Shown here: piece after piece, positions 16,738 to 24,131 of the stretch
Numbering within the stretch: position 1 is the first letter of the stretch
Layout of the letters: every line of letters begins with the position of its first letter
NCBI GenBank assembly: GCA_938003985.1
Contig: CALKWZ010000064.1
Location: 1-36,492, forward strand
Direction of reading: 5' to 3'
Length of the DNA stretch: 36,492 nucleotides
Source of the DNA: an uncultured Verrucomicrobiota bacterium
Lineage (GTDB): Bacteria; Verrucomicrobiota; Kiritimatiellia; CAIQIC01; Lenti-01
Notes under the pieces: generated by a model
Database searches by the model: none
The model's input: only the letters and a program-made list of their open reading frames with translations
What the model was told of the DNA's origin: nothing
Position numbers and translations under genes: made by a program

Positions 16738-16764
16738 CATCCCTTTGAATCGAGGACCCCAACC

Positions 16765-17160
16765 ATGCGCGATGCGAGAATCCTGCGGGCGACGGAAAAA
16801 GGCGGCGACTGGATCCACCTGCGGCGGATCCGGGCCACCTGCATCCTGGGCATCCATCCGCGCGAACGGACGACGCCGCGCCAGGTGTATTTCAACGTCT
16901 CGCTGGAAGTCGACACGCGCCGCGCCGGCCAGTCGGACAAGATCGGGGACACCCTCAACTACGAGCTGGTGGAGGCCGAAGTCATCGTCGCGGCGGAAAA
17001 GGGCAGCTATTTCCTGGCCGAGGCGCTGGCGCAACGGGTGGCCGAAGTCTGCCTGCGCCACACGCAGGTGATGTCGGTGCGGGTGGTGGTGGACAAGCCG
17101 AACGCGCTGCCGCACACCGAAAGCATCGCCGTCGAAATCCTCCGCAAGCGCGGGGAATAG
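16765..17160 (+). CDS. folB: Dihydroneopterin aldolase
   Basis: The 131-residue product has the FolB pattern. These are LRRIRATCILGIHPRERTTP then RQVYFNVSLEVD, DTLNYELVEAEV, and VDKPNALPHTESIAVEILR; the conserved Glu in the first block and the Lys in VDKP are active-site residues in the family. The enzyme cleaves 7,8-dihydroneopterin to 6-hydroxymethyl-dihydropterin in folate synthesis and works as an octamer. Length is close to the family norm of about 120. GAGGA lies 8 nt before the ATG. No other folate gene is nearby; the gene is divergent from the kinase-like gene. Confidence 0.88.
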   Translation: MRDARILRATEKGGDWIHLRRIRATCILGIHPRERTTPRQVYFNVSLEVDTRRAGQSDKIGDTLNYELVEAEVIVAAEKGSYFLAEALAQRVAEVCLRHTQVMSVRVVVDKPNALPHTESIAVEILRKRGE

Positions 17161-17190
17161 GAAACGTCCGTTTTCCCGCCCGCGATCGCA

Positions 17191-17219
17191 TTGCGGACGC
17201 GGAAAAAGGGGGGTAGGCT
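17191..17219 (+). promoter_or_regulatory. Candidate promoter for the pirin gene
   Basis: TTGCGG (17191-17196), a 17-bp spacer and TAGGCT (17214-17219) lie 31 bp before the start at 17251. The -35 is the same hexamer as before folB. Confidence 0.45.
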
Positions 17220-17250
17220 GTCCGTGGGCGGACGGGAAAGGCAGGATCCT

Positions 17251-18108
17251 ATGGCGCAGATCCGAAACATCCGGCGGGTCGTAACCGGTTCCAACCAAGT
17301 CGACGGGGCGGGGGTGCGCCTCGTGCGCGTGATCGGGCGCGGCGACGTCGAGGAGTTCGATCCGTTCCTGTTGCTGGATGCGTTCGATTCGCGCGATCCG
17401 CAGGACTACGTCCGGGGCTTTCCGTGGCATCCGCACCGCGGCATCGAAACCGTGACGTATCTGATCGAAGGCGACGTCGAGCACGGCGACAGCCTCGGCA
17501 ACGGCGGGCACATCCGGGACGGGGGCTGCCAATGGATGACGGCGGGCGGGGGCATTCTCCACCAGGAAATGCCGCAGGCCACGCCGCGCATGCGGGGCTT
17601 GCAGTTGTGGATCAACCTGCCCTGCAAGGACAAGTTCGCGCCGCCGGAATACCGCGATTTGTCGGGCGACCGGATCCCGCGGATCCGGGAAGCGGGCGCG
17701 CGCATCGGCGTGGTTTCCGGGCGCTACGGCAACGTGGCGGGCCCGACCCAGGGCGACTACGTGAAGACCACGATGCTGGACGTGGAACTGGAGCCCGGCG
17801 CGGAATTCCGGCTGCCCGTGGAGTCCGGAGCGACCCTGTTCATCTACGTCGTGGAAGGTTCGGGCCGGTTCGGCGATTCGGATCGAACCCTCCACAGCCA
17901 TTGCGCGGTCCTGTTCGGGGAAGGCGACGAATTTTCCGCCTGGGCCAGCGAAACGGGAGCGCGCTTCGTGCTCTTCGCGGGCCGGCCGCTGCGCGAGCCG
18001 ATCGCGTGGGGCGGGCCCATCGTGATGAACACGCGCGAGGAGCTCGAACAGGCCTTCGCGGAAATCGAAAACGGGACGTTCATCCGAACGCCCAAGCTGA
18101 ACCCCTAG
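17251..18108 (+). CDS. Pirin-family bicupin protein
   Basis: The 285-residue product matches pirin from end to end. The N-terminal cupin has FPWHPHRGIETVTYLIEGDV then EHGDSLGN and GGCQWMTAGGGILHQEMP. These provide the metal ligands (two His of HPHRG, and the His and Glu of HQEMP). LQLWINLPCKDKFAPPEY and a C-terminal cupin ending PIAWGGPIVMNTREELEQAF then EI follow. Bacterial pirins show quercetinase activity in some cases; others act as redox-sensing regulators. The start at 17251 follows AAGGCAGGA. The stop codon is 2 bp before the left copy of the 41-bp repeat, so this gene borders the island at its left end. Confidence 0.92.
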   Translation: MAQIRNIRRVVTGSNQVDGAGVRLVRVIGRGDVEEFDPFLLLDAFDSRDPQDYVRGFPWHPHRGIETVTYLIEGDVEHGDSLGNGGHIRDGGCQWMTAGGGILHQEMPQATPRMRGLQLWINLPCKDKFAPPEYRDLSGDRIPRIREAGARIGVVSGRYGNVAGPTQGDYVKTTMLDVELEPGAEFRLPVESGATLFIYVVEGSGRFGDSDRTLHSHCAVLFGEGDEFSAWASETGARFVLFAGRPLREPIAWGGPIVMNTREELEQAFAEIENGTFIRTPKLNP

Positions 18109-18110
18109 GA

Positions 18111-18151
18111 TCAGTTCTTCCGCTCCGCGACGTGGCGGGCGAGGGCGGCGA
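18111..18151. repeat. Left copy of the 41-bp direct repeat (duplicated ispA 3' end)
   Basis: These 41 bases are identical to 24132-24172, which are the final 41 bases of ispA (minus strand) including its TGA. On the minus strand they encode AALARHVAERKN plus stop. Identity ends abruptly on both sides. There is no prenyl synthase coding sequence beyond them here, so this is an orphan gene end marking the island boundary. Confidence 0.95.
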
Positions 18152-18191
18152 TTTCGATTTGTATAAATCTTTATTGACTTAACGTCTGGTT

Positions 18192-20033
18192 ATGCCAATC
18201 CTTTGCCGCACGATGGCGAAGCGAATCAATCTTGGTATGGCATTTGCTTCTCTCTCTCTCGTTCTTGTTGCTAACGGCCAGTCGCCATCGCCGTACGCCC
18301 CGTTTTCCGCCCCGCCCGATGCCACCGGGGTGGTTTGCCGGGCCACATTCTCCCCCGGCGGCGGGTGCATTCCGTTGATCTTGGCCGAACTGGAACAGGC
18401 GACGACCCGCGTGGACGTGGCGATGTTCTATTTCAGCAGCGATGCCTTGGTGAATGCGTTGTGCCGTCTTTCCGCCACGCGCGGCATCGCCGTGAGGGTG
18501 TTGACCTGCTCGGACATGGACCAACCCGCGACGCGGCCCGTGCTGGAAAAGCTGCGCGACCATGGAATCGGCGTTTGGGTGGTGTCGCCGACCGGTTCCG
18601 GCAAGTTGCACCACAAATGCGTCGTGGTGGATGGGAAAGTCGTGCTGACGGGCGCGGCCAACTGGTCGGAAGCGGCGGAGCAAAGCAACCACGAAGACGT
18701 GTTGGCGGCCTATTCGCCGGCCTTGGCGGAAAAATATCTGGCGCGTTTCGATGAAATGCAGGCGACCGGTGTATCGCTGGCCGGACCGCCACCTACGAAA
18801 ACGTCCGCGCGTCCAGACAGAAGGTTGCCGCCGCCCCGGCGCAACTTGCCGGGCACGGAAACCGTCGCCGCCCAGGCGCGGACGTATTTCACGCCGGCCC
18901 GGGAGCGGATATTGGCCGACTTGCTTCCGCAGTTGAAACAGGCCAAGACCGTGGACGTGGGCATGTATCTCCTTACGGATGCGGAATTGCGCGCCACGCT
19001 GGCGGAAATCGCGTCCAATGCCGAGGTGCGGGTCGTGGTGGATGCCGGAGTTCTGGCCGGCAAGGGAATCGGCAATCTGCAGGTCCTGTGGGATGCAGGC
19101 GTGAAAATCGCCGTTTTCCGCGGGGATCGCGCCGCCATGCACCTGAAATCGGTCGTCATCGACGAGCGCTACGTGTGGACCGGGTCCGCCAATTGGACCG
19201 AAACCGCCTTGGGCGGGAACTATGAAGACATGTTGTGTTTCGATTCGCCCGCTCTGGCACAGCTCTACGCCCGGAATCTGCGGGCGATTTTCGCGGCCAG
19301 CCGATCGTTTGAATCGGAAACGCTGAATCTCGCCAAACCGGATGAAACGGTCATCCCGGACATTTACGACGCAGCGCTGCCGGCAACGGGACCCCGAACC
19401 AATTACACGGATTTTGCCCGCGTTCCATTTCCCGGATTCGAAGCAACCGGCAAGGTGCGCTACGTGCCCGACGAAGTATGCCAGCCGCTTTTGAGGAAAC
19501 TGATCCGCGGCGCCCGGCAGTCCGTTTTCATCGGCATGTACGTGTTTTCGGAGCAGAAGAGCGCGGCCCCTTTTGCCGAGGAACTGATCGGCGACCTCAA
19601 GGCGGCCGCACAGCGGGGTGTGTACGTCTATCTGCTGCTCTACACCGCGCCCAGCACGGTGGATCGGCTTGCGGAACAGCATTCCAACCGGGCGGAAGAA
19701 TTGCGCAAGGCGGGCATCGACGTGCGCCTGGCCCTGCCGAGCACCCCGCTCCACATGAAAACTGTCGTGGTGGATTTGTCCAAGGTAATGATCGGTTCCC
19801 ACAACTGGTCGGAAGGGTCCTTGTCCGGCAAGCGGGTTTACGAGAGCAGTGCGTTGATCGTGCTGGATGCCCAAGAGCCCAGGCTCGCCGATTTCCTGCT
19901 GGGCCGGAAAACCATCAGCGACATGCGCAGCCGGGAGCTGTGGGAGCAGGAGATCACGACGTTGCGGCATTTGAACCAGGCGAGCGGCAAGGCCCGGGAC
20001 GACCTCATCGCGGAACTCGAGGGGCCGGAATGA
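18192..20033 (+). CDS. Secreted phospholipase-D-like protein with three HKD motifs
   Basis: The 613-residue product has a signal peptide after an in-frame internal ATG at 18213 (MAKRINLGMAFASLSLVLVA), so 18213 may be the true start; neither start has a clear ribosome-binding site. Three PLD units each carry HxKxxxxD plus a GxxNW element. They are H140/K142/D147 with GAANWSE, H317/K319/D324 with GSANWTE, and H521/K523/D528 with GSHNWSE. PLD enzymes pair two HKD motifs into one active site and cleave phosphodiesters of lipids or nucleic acids through a His-phosphoenzyme. An odd number is unusual. The next gene, overlapping by ATGA, supplies a single HKD unit. Substrate unknown; nuclease (Nuc-like) is the simplest guess. 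Confidence 0.87.
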   Translation: MPILCRTMAKRINLGMAFASLSLVLVANGQSPSPYAPFSAPPDATGVVCRATFSPGGGCIPLILAELEQATTRVDVAMFYFSSDALVNALCRLSATRGIAVRVLTCSDMDQPATRPVLEKLRDHGIGVWVVSPTGSGKLHHKCVVVDGKVVLTGAANWSEAAEQSNHEDVLAAYSPALAEKYLARFDEMQATGVSLAGPPPTKTSARPDRRLPPPRRNLPGTETVAAQARTYFTPARERILADLLPQLKQAKTVDVGMYLLTDAELRATLAEIASNAEVRVVVDAGVLAGKGIGNLQVLWDAGVKIAVFRGDRAAMHLKSVVIDERYVWTGSANWTETALGGNYEDMLCFDSPALAQLYARNLRAIFAASRSFESETLNLAKPDETVIPDIYDAALPATGPRTNYTDFARVPFPGFEATGKVRYVPDEVCQPLLRKLIRGARQSVFIGMYVFSEQKSAAPFAEELIGDLKAAAQRGVYVYLLLYTAPSTVDRLAEQHSNRAEELRKAGIDVRLALPSTPLHMKTVVVDLSKVMIGSHNWSEGSLSGKRVYESSALIVLDAQEPRLADFLLGRKTISDMRSRELWEQEITTLRHLNQASGKARDDLIAELEGPE

Positions 20034-20881
20034 AGACTGGATCGGTTGTAGGCCAGGGCGCTGACCTGGCGGTTCGGAATGGTGCCGGCACGCCCCCGTG
20101 CCGCTGGCTGTTTCAATTAGTCTGGCTCCTGCTGCTGGCATTGGGTTTGTCCAATGCAAAGGCTCAAATAGCGCCACCCGATCTCCTGTACATGCGCAAC
20201 GGCCAGATGCTTTTCGGCAACATCGTGGGGGAAACGGCGGATGGCTACCGGACATTGTTGCCGGCCTTCCCATCGCCATTGTTGACCAACGTGTCCGTCA
20301 AAGCCGTGCGCTACGTGGTCTATGGCACGCCGGCCAAGGCCCGCGCAGCCTTGCGGCTGGACGAGACGGCCCGGGCTTTGGGGGCCAACGATCCGGCCCG
20401 AATCGAGTTTCTGCCCACGGAAGCGTTTGGCGACGCCATCGCCGCCGCGGTCGAGGCGGCGCGGGAGCGGGTATGGATCCTAGCCTATTACATCAGCGGC
20501 GGGAGCCACCCGGCCATCCAGCGGTTTTACGAAGGCATGCGCGGCAAGGCCCGCGCCGGCATGGACGTCCGGGTTATTTCCGAGTTCGGCAAAGGCACGC
20601 CCATGCCCATCCGCAACGGAACGCTGAATTTCGCCCACACCCTGCAGGACGACGGCGTGGCGGTGCGCTTCATCCAGGAATACCGCGTCATGCACAAGAA
20701 GCTTCTGCTGGTGGATCGCGACAAAGTCCTGCTCGGCAGTTCCAACCTCACCGCCGCCGGCGTGGACGGCAGCGACGAGTTCAACGTCCTGATCGCAAGC
20801 GAACCTTTCGCCCGCCAAGCGGAAGCCGATTTCAAGCGCCTGGCCCAGCGGGCGCAACTGATTGAGAAACTGGAATACTAG
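20030..20881 (+). CDS. Exported single-HKD phospholipase-D-like protein
   Basis: The 283-residue product starts in an ATGA overlap with the three-HKD gene, so translation is probably coupled. A hydrophobic segment at about residues 26-41 (LFQLVWLLLLALGL then SNAKAQ) is a late signal peptide or anchor. Residues about 52-100 form a small module with YMRNGQMLFGNIVGETADGY. The PLD domain follows, with AARERVWILAYYISGGSHPA and H222/K224/D229 in MHKKLLLVDRDKVLLGSSNL. Single-HKD proteins such as Nuc and BfiI normally dimerise to make one active site. It may dimerise or complement the odd HKD of its neighbour; that pairing is inference. Confidence 0.85.
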   Translation: MKTGSVVGQGADLAVRNGAGTPPCRWLFQLVWLLLLALGLSNAKAQIAPPDLLYMRNGQMLFGNIVGETADGYRTLLPAFPSPLLTNVSVKAVRYVVYGTPAKARAALRLDETARALGANDPARIEFLPTEAFGDAIAAAVEAARERVWILAYYISGGSHPAIQRFYEGMRGKARAGMDVRVISEFGKGTPMPIRNGTLNFAHTLQDDGVAVRFIQEYRVMHKKLLLVDRDKVLLGSSNLTAAGVDGSDEFNVLIASEPFARQAEADFKRLAQRAQLIEKLEY

Positions 20882-20902
20882 AGGAGTGGGAATGAACTGG
20901 AA
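20878..20902 (+). repeat. 25-bp repeat at gene start (copy 1 of 2)
   Basis: These 25 bases cover a GAGGAG ribosome-binding site, the ATG and the first codons of the gene at 20892. They are identical to 22541-22565 before the second cysteine-rich gene. Weaker similarity continues about 20 bp upstream into the end of the single-HKD gene, showing a duplicated block. Confidence 0.9.
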
Positions 20903-21491
20903 CCAAAAAGTCTGGCCACTTATATTTGCGGTAATGATTGGAGTAGTCATTCAAGTTTTTGCCACTGACGATTGTGGGCCATGCGAAGATGCGAACGATC
21001 CATCACTTGTTGCGGCGGGAGGGCCACCTTGTATCCCGAAACCGGGCCATGGCCTTAAATGCGGCGAACCGGGGGAAGTTGAAAGAATACCTGATGTGAA
21101 TTATCCGATCCCAGATTGCGGCGAGTGCCCGGAAGTAGTCGAATCCGTAACGCTTGGAAAATGCGAGGAATCGGATGATCCATGCGATGTGTGCACCGAG
21201 GGCCGTCGCATAATTCAGAAAAAACATTTATTCAAATGCTCGCCTCTCTCCCCGGAAGATCTGTTTAAATGCAGAGGTTATGCTTATGGCAATTATCGCG
21301 GAACATGCCCAACATGGGATGCGTGCGCCGATTCCGAGGTGTGGGATATCATTAATTGCTTGAACGAGTTGGCGAATGATTGCCCGGCAACAAGGGAATA
21401 CCTCTGCGAATTGGCAAACTGCGACTGCGGAACATGTGTTAAGTATAGGGTTTATCGCGCCTATGGCATCGGGTGCAGCGGAGGATTGTAA
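20892..21491 (+). CDS. Secreted cysteine-rich protein, paralogue 1
   Basis: The 199-residue product has a signal peptide (about residues 1-24, ending VFA-TDD) and 20 cysteines in the mature part. Its first 50 residues match the protein at 22555: MNWNxxVW, a hydrophobic VMIG/LMIG core, ATDDCxPCE, DPxLV, and PCxPK. The rest is unrelated at a glance. I see no HExxH or other catalytic motif; the C-terminus is CDCGTCVKYRVYRAYGIGCS. Many disulfides and export suggest a stable extracellular protein. The ATG follows GAGGAG by 5 nt, and the gene is 10 bp after the PLD pair. Family unknown. Confidence 0.78.
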   Translation: MNWNQKVWPLIFAVMIGVVIQVFATDDCGPCEDANDPSLVAAGGPPCIPKPGHGLKCGEPGEVERIPDVNYPIPDCGECPEVVESVTLGKCEESDDPCDVCTEGRRIIQKKHLFKCSPLSPEDLFKCRGYAYGNYRGTCPTWDACADSEVWDIINCLNELANDCPATREYLCELANCDCGTCVKYRVYRAYGIGCSGGL

Positions 21492-21493
21492 AA

Positions 21494-22438
21494 ATGAAAA
21501 AACGGATAATCACATGGTGTATTGGCGTTGGATTTGTTGCGGCAGGCGCGGGAATCGCGGTTTCTCAGACCTTTTCCAATGGAGGTCGAGTACTGCCGGA
21601 ATTTCTGAATAGTCCGGCGTCCGCAGTCCCCGTCCAAGCTGCCTTTGTTATAAGCGAAGAATGGCTCGCGATCGACTGGGATTCGCTGATGGAATCGCGG
21701 GGGGTTGAAGTGGACAAGCGCGAAAATCTAAAGCAGATCGTTGCGGCGACGGCAGGATACAAAACGGGAGCCATCTCGAGCAATAAGAATGCTATCGTAT
21801 ATTTTGTCCGAGATACGAACGCGATCGAATGGTTCTGCTACAAGGCAGTCTCTGCCAAGCAAGCGGAAATGGCAAGGAATGGAGCCTTTCATCTGCCGCT
21901 GGAGGAGGTAGATCGCGCATGGCGATCGATGGACGAGAAATTGATCGGCAAGGACAAGGAGGGGCAATGGCTATGGGTTGAAAGCTCAAAGCCGATTCCC
22001 GACTTTGAGGCGAAAATGACGGGCAGGGCTCTTGTGTCGGATTCTTCCAGAAGCATGCTCATCGGCGATCCAGACAAGTACCGTGTTGCCGCGGATGGCG
22101 GATGTGAGAAATGGGAATGGACGGCTCAGGATATGGTCGCGCCGCGAGTTAGTTGCCGGATGTTCACGGACAACAAGGGGAGAATGCGCGAATACGCCAT
22201 CATGATGGGGAACAGCGTGGCGTTTCGTGCTTCCGTGGATGGGCTGGATGTTCCCGGAAGGGAATACGGCCGTTACCGGGAGGAGGAAATGTTGCCGACT
22301 GCAGACGGAAATGAATGGATTCATCATCGGATCTCATATGAATGCATCGACACATCCATGCGTTCGGGCGATATCATTCAGTTTTACGAGCAAAATGAGG
22401 CAGCGGCTATTGATGCGCCTGAGGATTCAGATCTATAG
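21494..22438 (+). CDS. Secreted protein of unknown function
   Basis: The 314-residue product has a signal peptide (MKKRIITWCIGVGFVAAGAG, then IAVSQ). The mature part is mixed alpha/beta with no recognised motif; visible landmarks are EEWLAIDWDSLMESRGVEVD, NAIEWFCYKAVSAKQAEMAR and an acidic C-terminus (AAAIDAPEDSDL). It starts 2 bp after the cysteine-rich gene, so the two are almost certainly co-translated. Base composition is clearly less GC-rich than in housekeeping genes of the window. I can assign neither family nor role; being an accessory, inhibitor or cofactor of the cysteine-rich neighbour is speculation from spacing only. Confidence 0.75.
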   Translation: MKKRIITWCIGVGFVAAGAGIAVSQTFSNGGRVLPEFLNSPASAVPVQAAFVISEEWLAIDWDSLMESRGVEVDKRENLKQIVAATAGYKTGAISSNKNAIVYFVRDTNAIEWFCYKAVSAKQAEMARNGAFHLPLEEVDRAWRSMDEKLIGKDKEGQWLWVESSKPIPDFEAKMTGRALVSDSSRSMLIGDPDKYRVAADGGCEKWEWTAQDMVAPRVSCRMFTDNKGRMREYAIMMGNSVAFRASVDGLDVPGREYGRYREEEMLPTADGNEWIHHRISYECIDTSMRSGDIIQFYEQNEAAAIDAPEDSDL

Positions 22439-22439
22439 A

Positions 22440-22522
22440 TGGCAATTTAACGCCATTTATTTGGCCCGTCGTAATCACCAGGGGGAATGTACCTTGCGGG
22501 CGCTTCGCCTAACAGGCGAAGC
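22440..22522 (+). terminator. Two hairpins between the island's modules
   Basis: ATGGC (22440-22444) pairs with GCCAT (22453-22457), followed by TTATTT. Further on, GCTTCGCCT (22502-22510) pairs perfectly with AGGCGAAGC (22514-22522) across AAC. They lie in the only sizeable spacer inside the island and may end the first transcript. Confidence 0.45.
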
Positions 22523-22540
22523 AAATTGAAAACTAGTATT

Positions 22541-22565
22541 CTAGAGGAGTGGGAATGAACTGGAA
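22541..22565 (+). repeat. 25-bp repeat at gene start (copy 2 of 2)
   Basis: Identical to 20878-20902. The preceding bases (ATTGAAAACTAGTATTC) look like a worn copy of the end of the single-HKD gene, although no such gene precedes this copy. Confidence 0.9.
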
Positions 22566-23286
22566 TCGTAGAGTATGGACTTGGACAGTAGTGCTTATGA
22601 TTGGAATCGCGATTCCAGCTTATGCCACGGACGATTGCGAGCCATGCGAAGAGCCCGAAGACCCCACGCTTGTGAGCCAAGGCTCGGATCCATGTCGGCC
22701 AAAGGCGGAAGGGGCGGAGGTGGAAAACGAACCCTGCAAAGAATGCGACGGGGCTGGTGGAATCCAGAACAAAGAAGATGGGGCCAGTTGCAAGGTCAAC
22801 GGAAAAGATGGAGTGTGCTGCGACGGCGTATGTTATGAAGTTCCCGGAGAGGGAGAAGACCCTTGCGATTGGGCTTCCAGCAACCAAGGGAAGTTTTCGC
22901 AGGCTATACAGGATGAAGTGTGGGGCGACACAAACTGTTTTGGTTATGTTGTATGCATTAATGGAGACACAACGGAATGTGTGATCCGTGAGCACATTGA
23001 AGGTCAAAATTCAGACTGGACCGAGGAAATGATAAATTGCGTTTGCGTGCATGAACTCAACCATATTAATGCCGGTGCGAATTGCCCCCCGTGCGGATAT
23101 GGAGTCGGGACATTTCCGGATGCGGAAACAAAAAAACAAGGAGAATGCGAAGCATATAAGGCGCAGTGGGAGTGCCTAGATGACATCGAGCCGGAAACGG
23201 AATTGACCAGAAGCGCAAAAAACAAATATTTTGAATACATGTTGAATGATCTTAACTGCCCGGTAATGCCGGATCCATTTAATTGA
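22555..23286 (+). CDS. Secreted cysteine-rich protein with HExxH zinc-protease motif, paralogue 2
   Basis: The 243-residue product shares its signal peptide and first 50 residues with the protein at 20892 and also has 20 cysteines. Residues 166-170 are HELNH within CVCVHELNHINAGANCPPCG, a classic HExxH zinc-binding and catalytic motif. About 27 residues later comes GECEAYKAQWECL, where E197 or E199 could be the third zinc ligand. That combination recalls small bacterial metallopeptidase domains found in secreted toxins and effectors, but I cannot name a family. The middle region has CKECDGAGG and CCDGVCYEV. If active, it would be an exported, disulfide-stabilised zinc protease. Confidence 0.8.
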   Translation: MNWNRRVWTWTVVLMIGIAIPAYATDDCEPCEEPEDPTLVSQGSDPCRPKAEGAEVENEPCKECDGAGGIQNKEDGASCKVNGKDGVCCDGVCYEVPGEGEDPCDWASSNQGKFSQAIQDEVWGDTNCFGYVVCINGDTTECVIREHIEGQNSDWTEEMINCVCVHELNHINAGANCPPCGYGVGTFPDAETKKQGECEAYKAQWECLDDIEPETELTRSAKNKYFEYMLNDLNCPVMPDPFN

Positions 23287-23300
23287 TTGGGAAGACAATA

Positions 23301-24101
23301 ATGAAAAGAACATGGATGTTGTCCTTTATAATTGCGGGCTCCTTCGTCGTTTCTGCTTCGGCTGACATTATGATTGTTCGGGGCCGTCAGCGCGGCGCCA
23401 TAACAACCAACACGCTCAATATAAGAGCAGAATATGATGTCACAGAAGTTGGGCGTGGGAATATGCCTAAGAAGGCGGTAGAGGTTCTTTTTAAAGAAAA
23501 TACCGGTACCCCGGCTCTTTCATCCGATGTGATCCTGATCCTGCGCGGACCTTCTTTTTCAAAGAATCCGGATTTTGGAAGCTATTCGTTGGTGTCCCCT
23601 GATTCAGCGCATGGCATTATTCCGTATTCTTCGGAAGCATGGACTGCGGTCTTGAAAAAGACAGATGAGGAACTGTCAGATGCGCCTGAATCTGAACGAT
23701 TGCCAGCGAGAGAGGCCATCGGGTTGCTGCGCAAAAAACTATATGAAGTGTATGAGACCCCTCGCCACATCTATTATTACCCTCCTCGTCGCGCGCCCTA
23801 TAGCTGGTCTCTTGCGGCTCTTTGTGTTCGAAATGGTGCCGTCAAGGAGTTGAAAGTCAGAATCAGCGATACGGGCAATATTATTAGCGAGACTCCAAAC
23901 CACTACCCGATTAAGTTTTTCGACAGCGCCGATGTGTCGGCGGAAGAAATGGAGCTATTCGTTCGGGATTATCATCGGAACACTCCGCCGGACGAATGGC
24001 CCACGTGGGATCCGGAACCGCCTTCGACGATGTCAGGGAGTACCGCCGAGGAGCATGAGTCTTCGGTTCCACTACCCAGTAATTCTGGGCCGATGCCGTA
24101 G
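23301..24101 (+). CDS. Secreted protein of unknown function
   Basis: The 266-residue product has a signal peptide (MKRTWMLSFIIAGSFVVSAS, then AD). A beta-rich region follows, with ITTNTLNIRAEYDVTEV and LSSDVILILRG. The later part has a tyrosine/proline stretch (IYYYPPRRAPYSW), and the C-terminal ~45 residues are low-complexity and rich in Pro, Ser and Glu. No family is recognised. It starts 14 bp after the HExxH-protein gene, mirroring the pair at 20892/21494. Two cysteine-rich proteins therefore each have a secreted partner. The ORF at 23283 in the same frame is an unlikely alternative start. Confidence 0.75.
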   Translation: MKRTWMLSFIIAGSFVVSASADIMIVRGRQRGAITTNTLNIRAEYDVTEVGRGNMPKKAVEVLFKENTGTPALSSDVILILRGPSFSKNPDFGSYSLVSPDSAHGIIPYSSEAWTAVLKKTDEELSDAPESERLPAREAIGLLRKKLYEVYETPRHIYYYPPRRAPYSWSLAALCVRNGAVKELKVRISDTGNIISETPNHYPIKFFDSADVSAEEMELFVRDYHRNTPPDEWPTWDPEPPSTMSGSTAEEHESSVPLPSNSGPMP

Positions 24102-24131
24102 AAAAGCGATCGTTCGCACGGCAAGGGGACG

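Noticed and set aside
18152..18180. Terminal inverted repeats of a transposon at the island edges
   Set aside because: The left inner edge (TTTCGATTTG) and the inverse of the right inner edge (CGTCCCCTTG) do not match, and no transposase gene is present.
22502..22522. GCCTAAC hairpin resembling an integron attC site
   Set aside because: There is a simple 9-bp stem with a 3-nt loop, no second box pair, and no integrase; attC sites are longer with two spaced box pairs.
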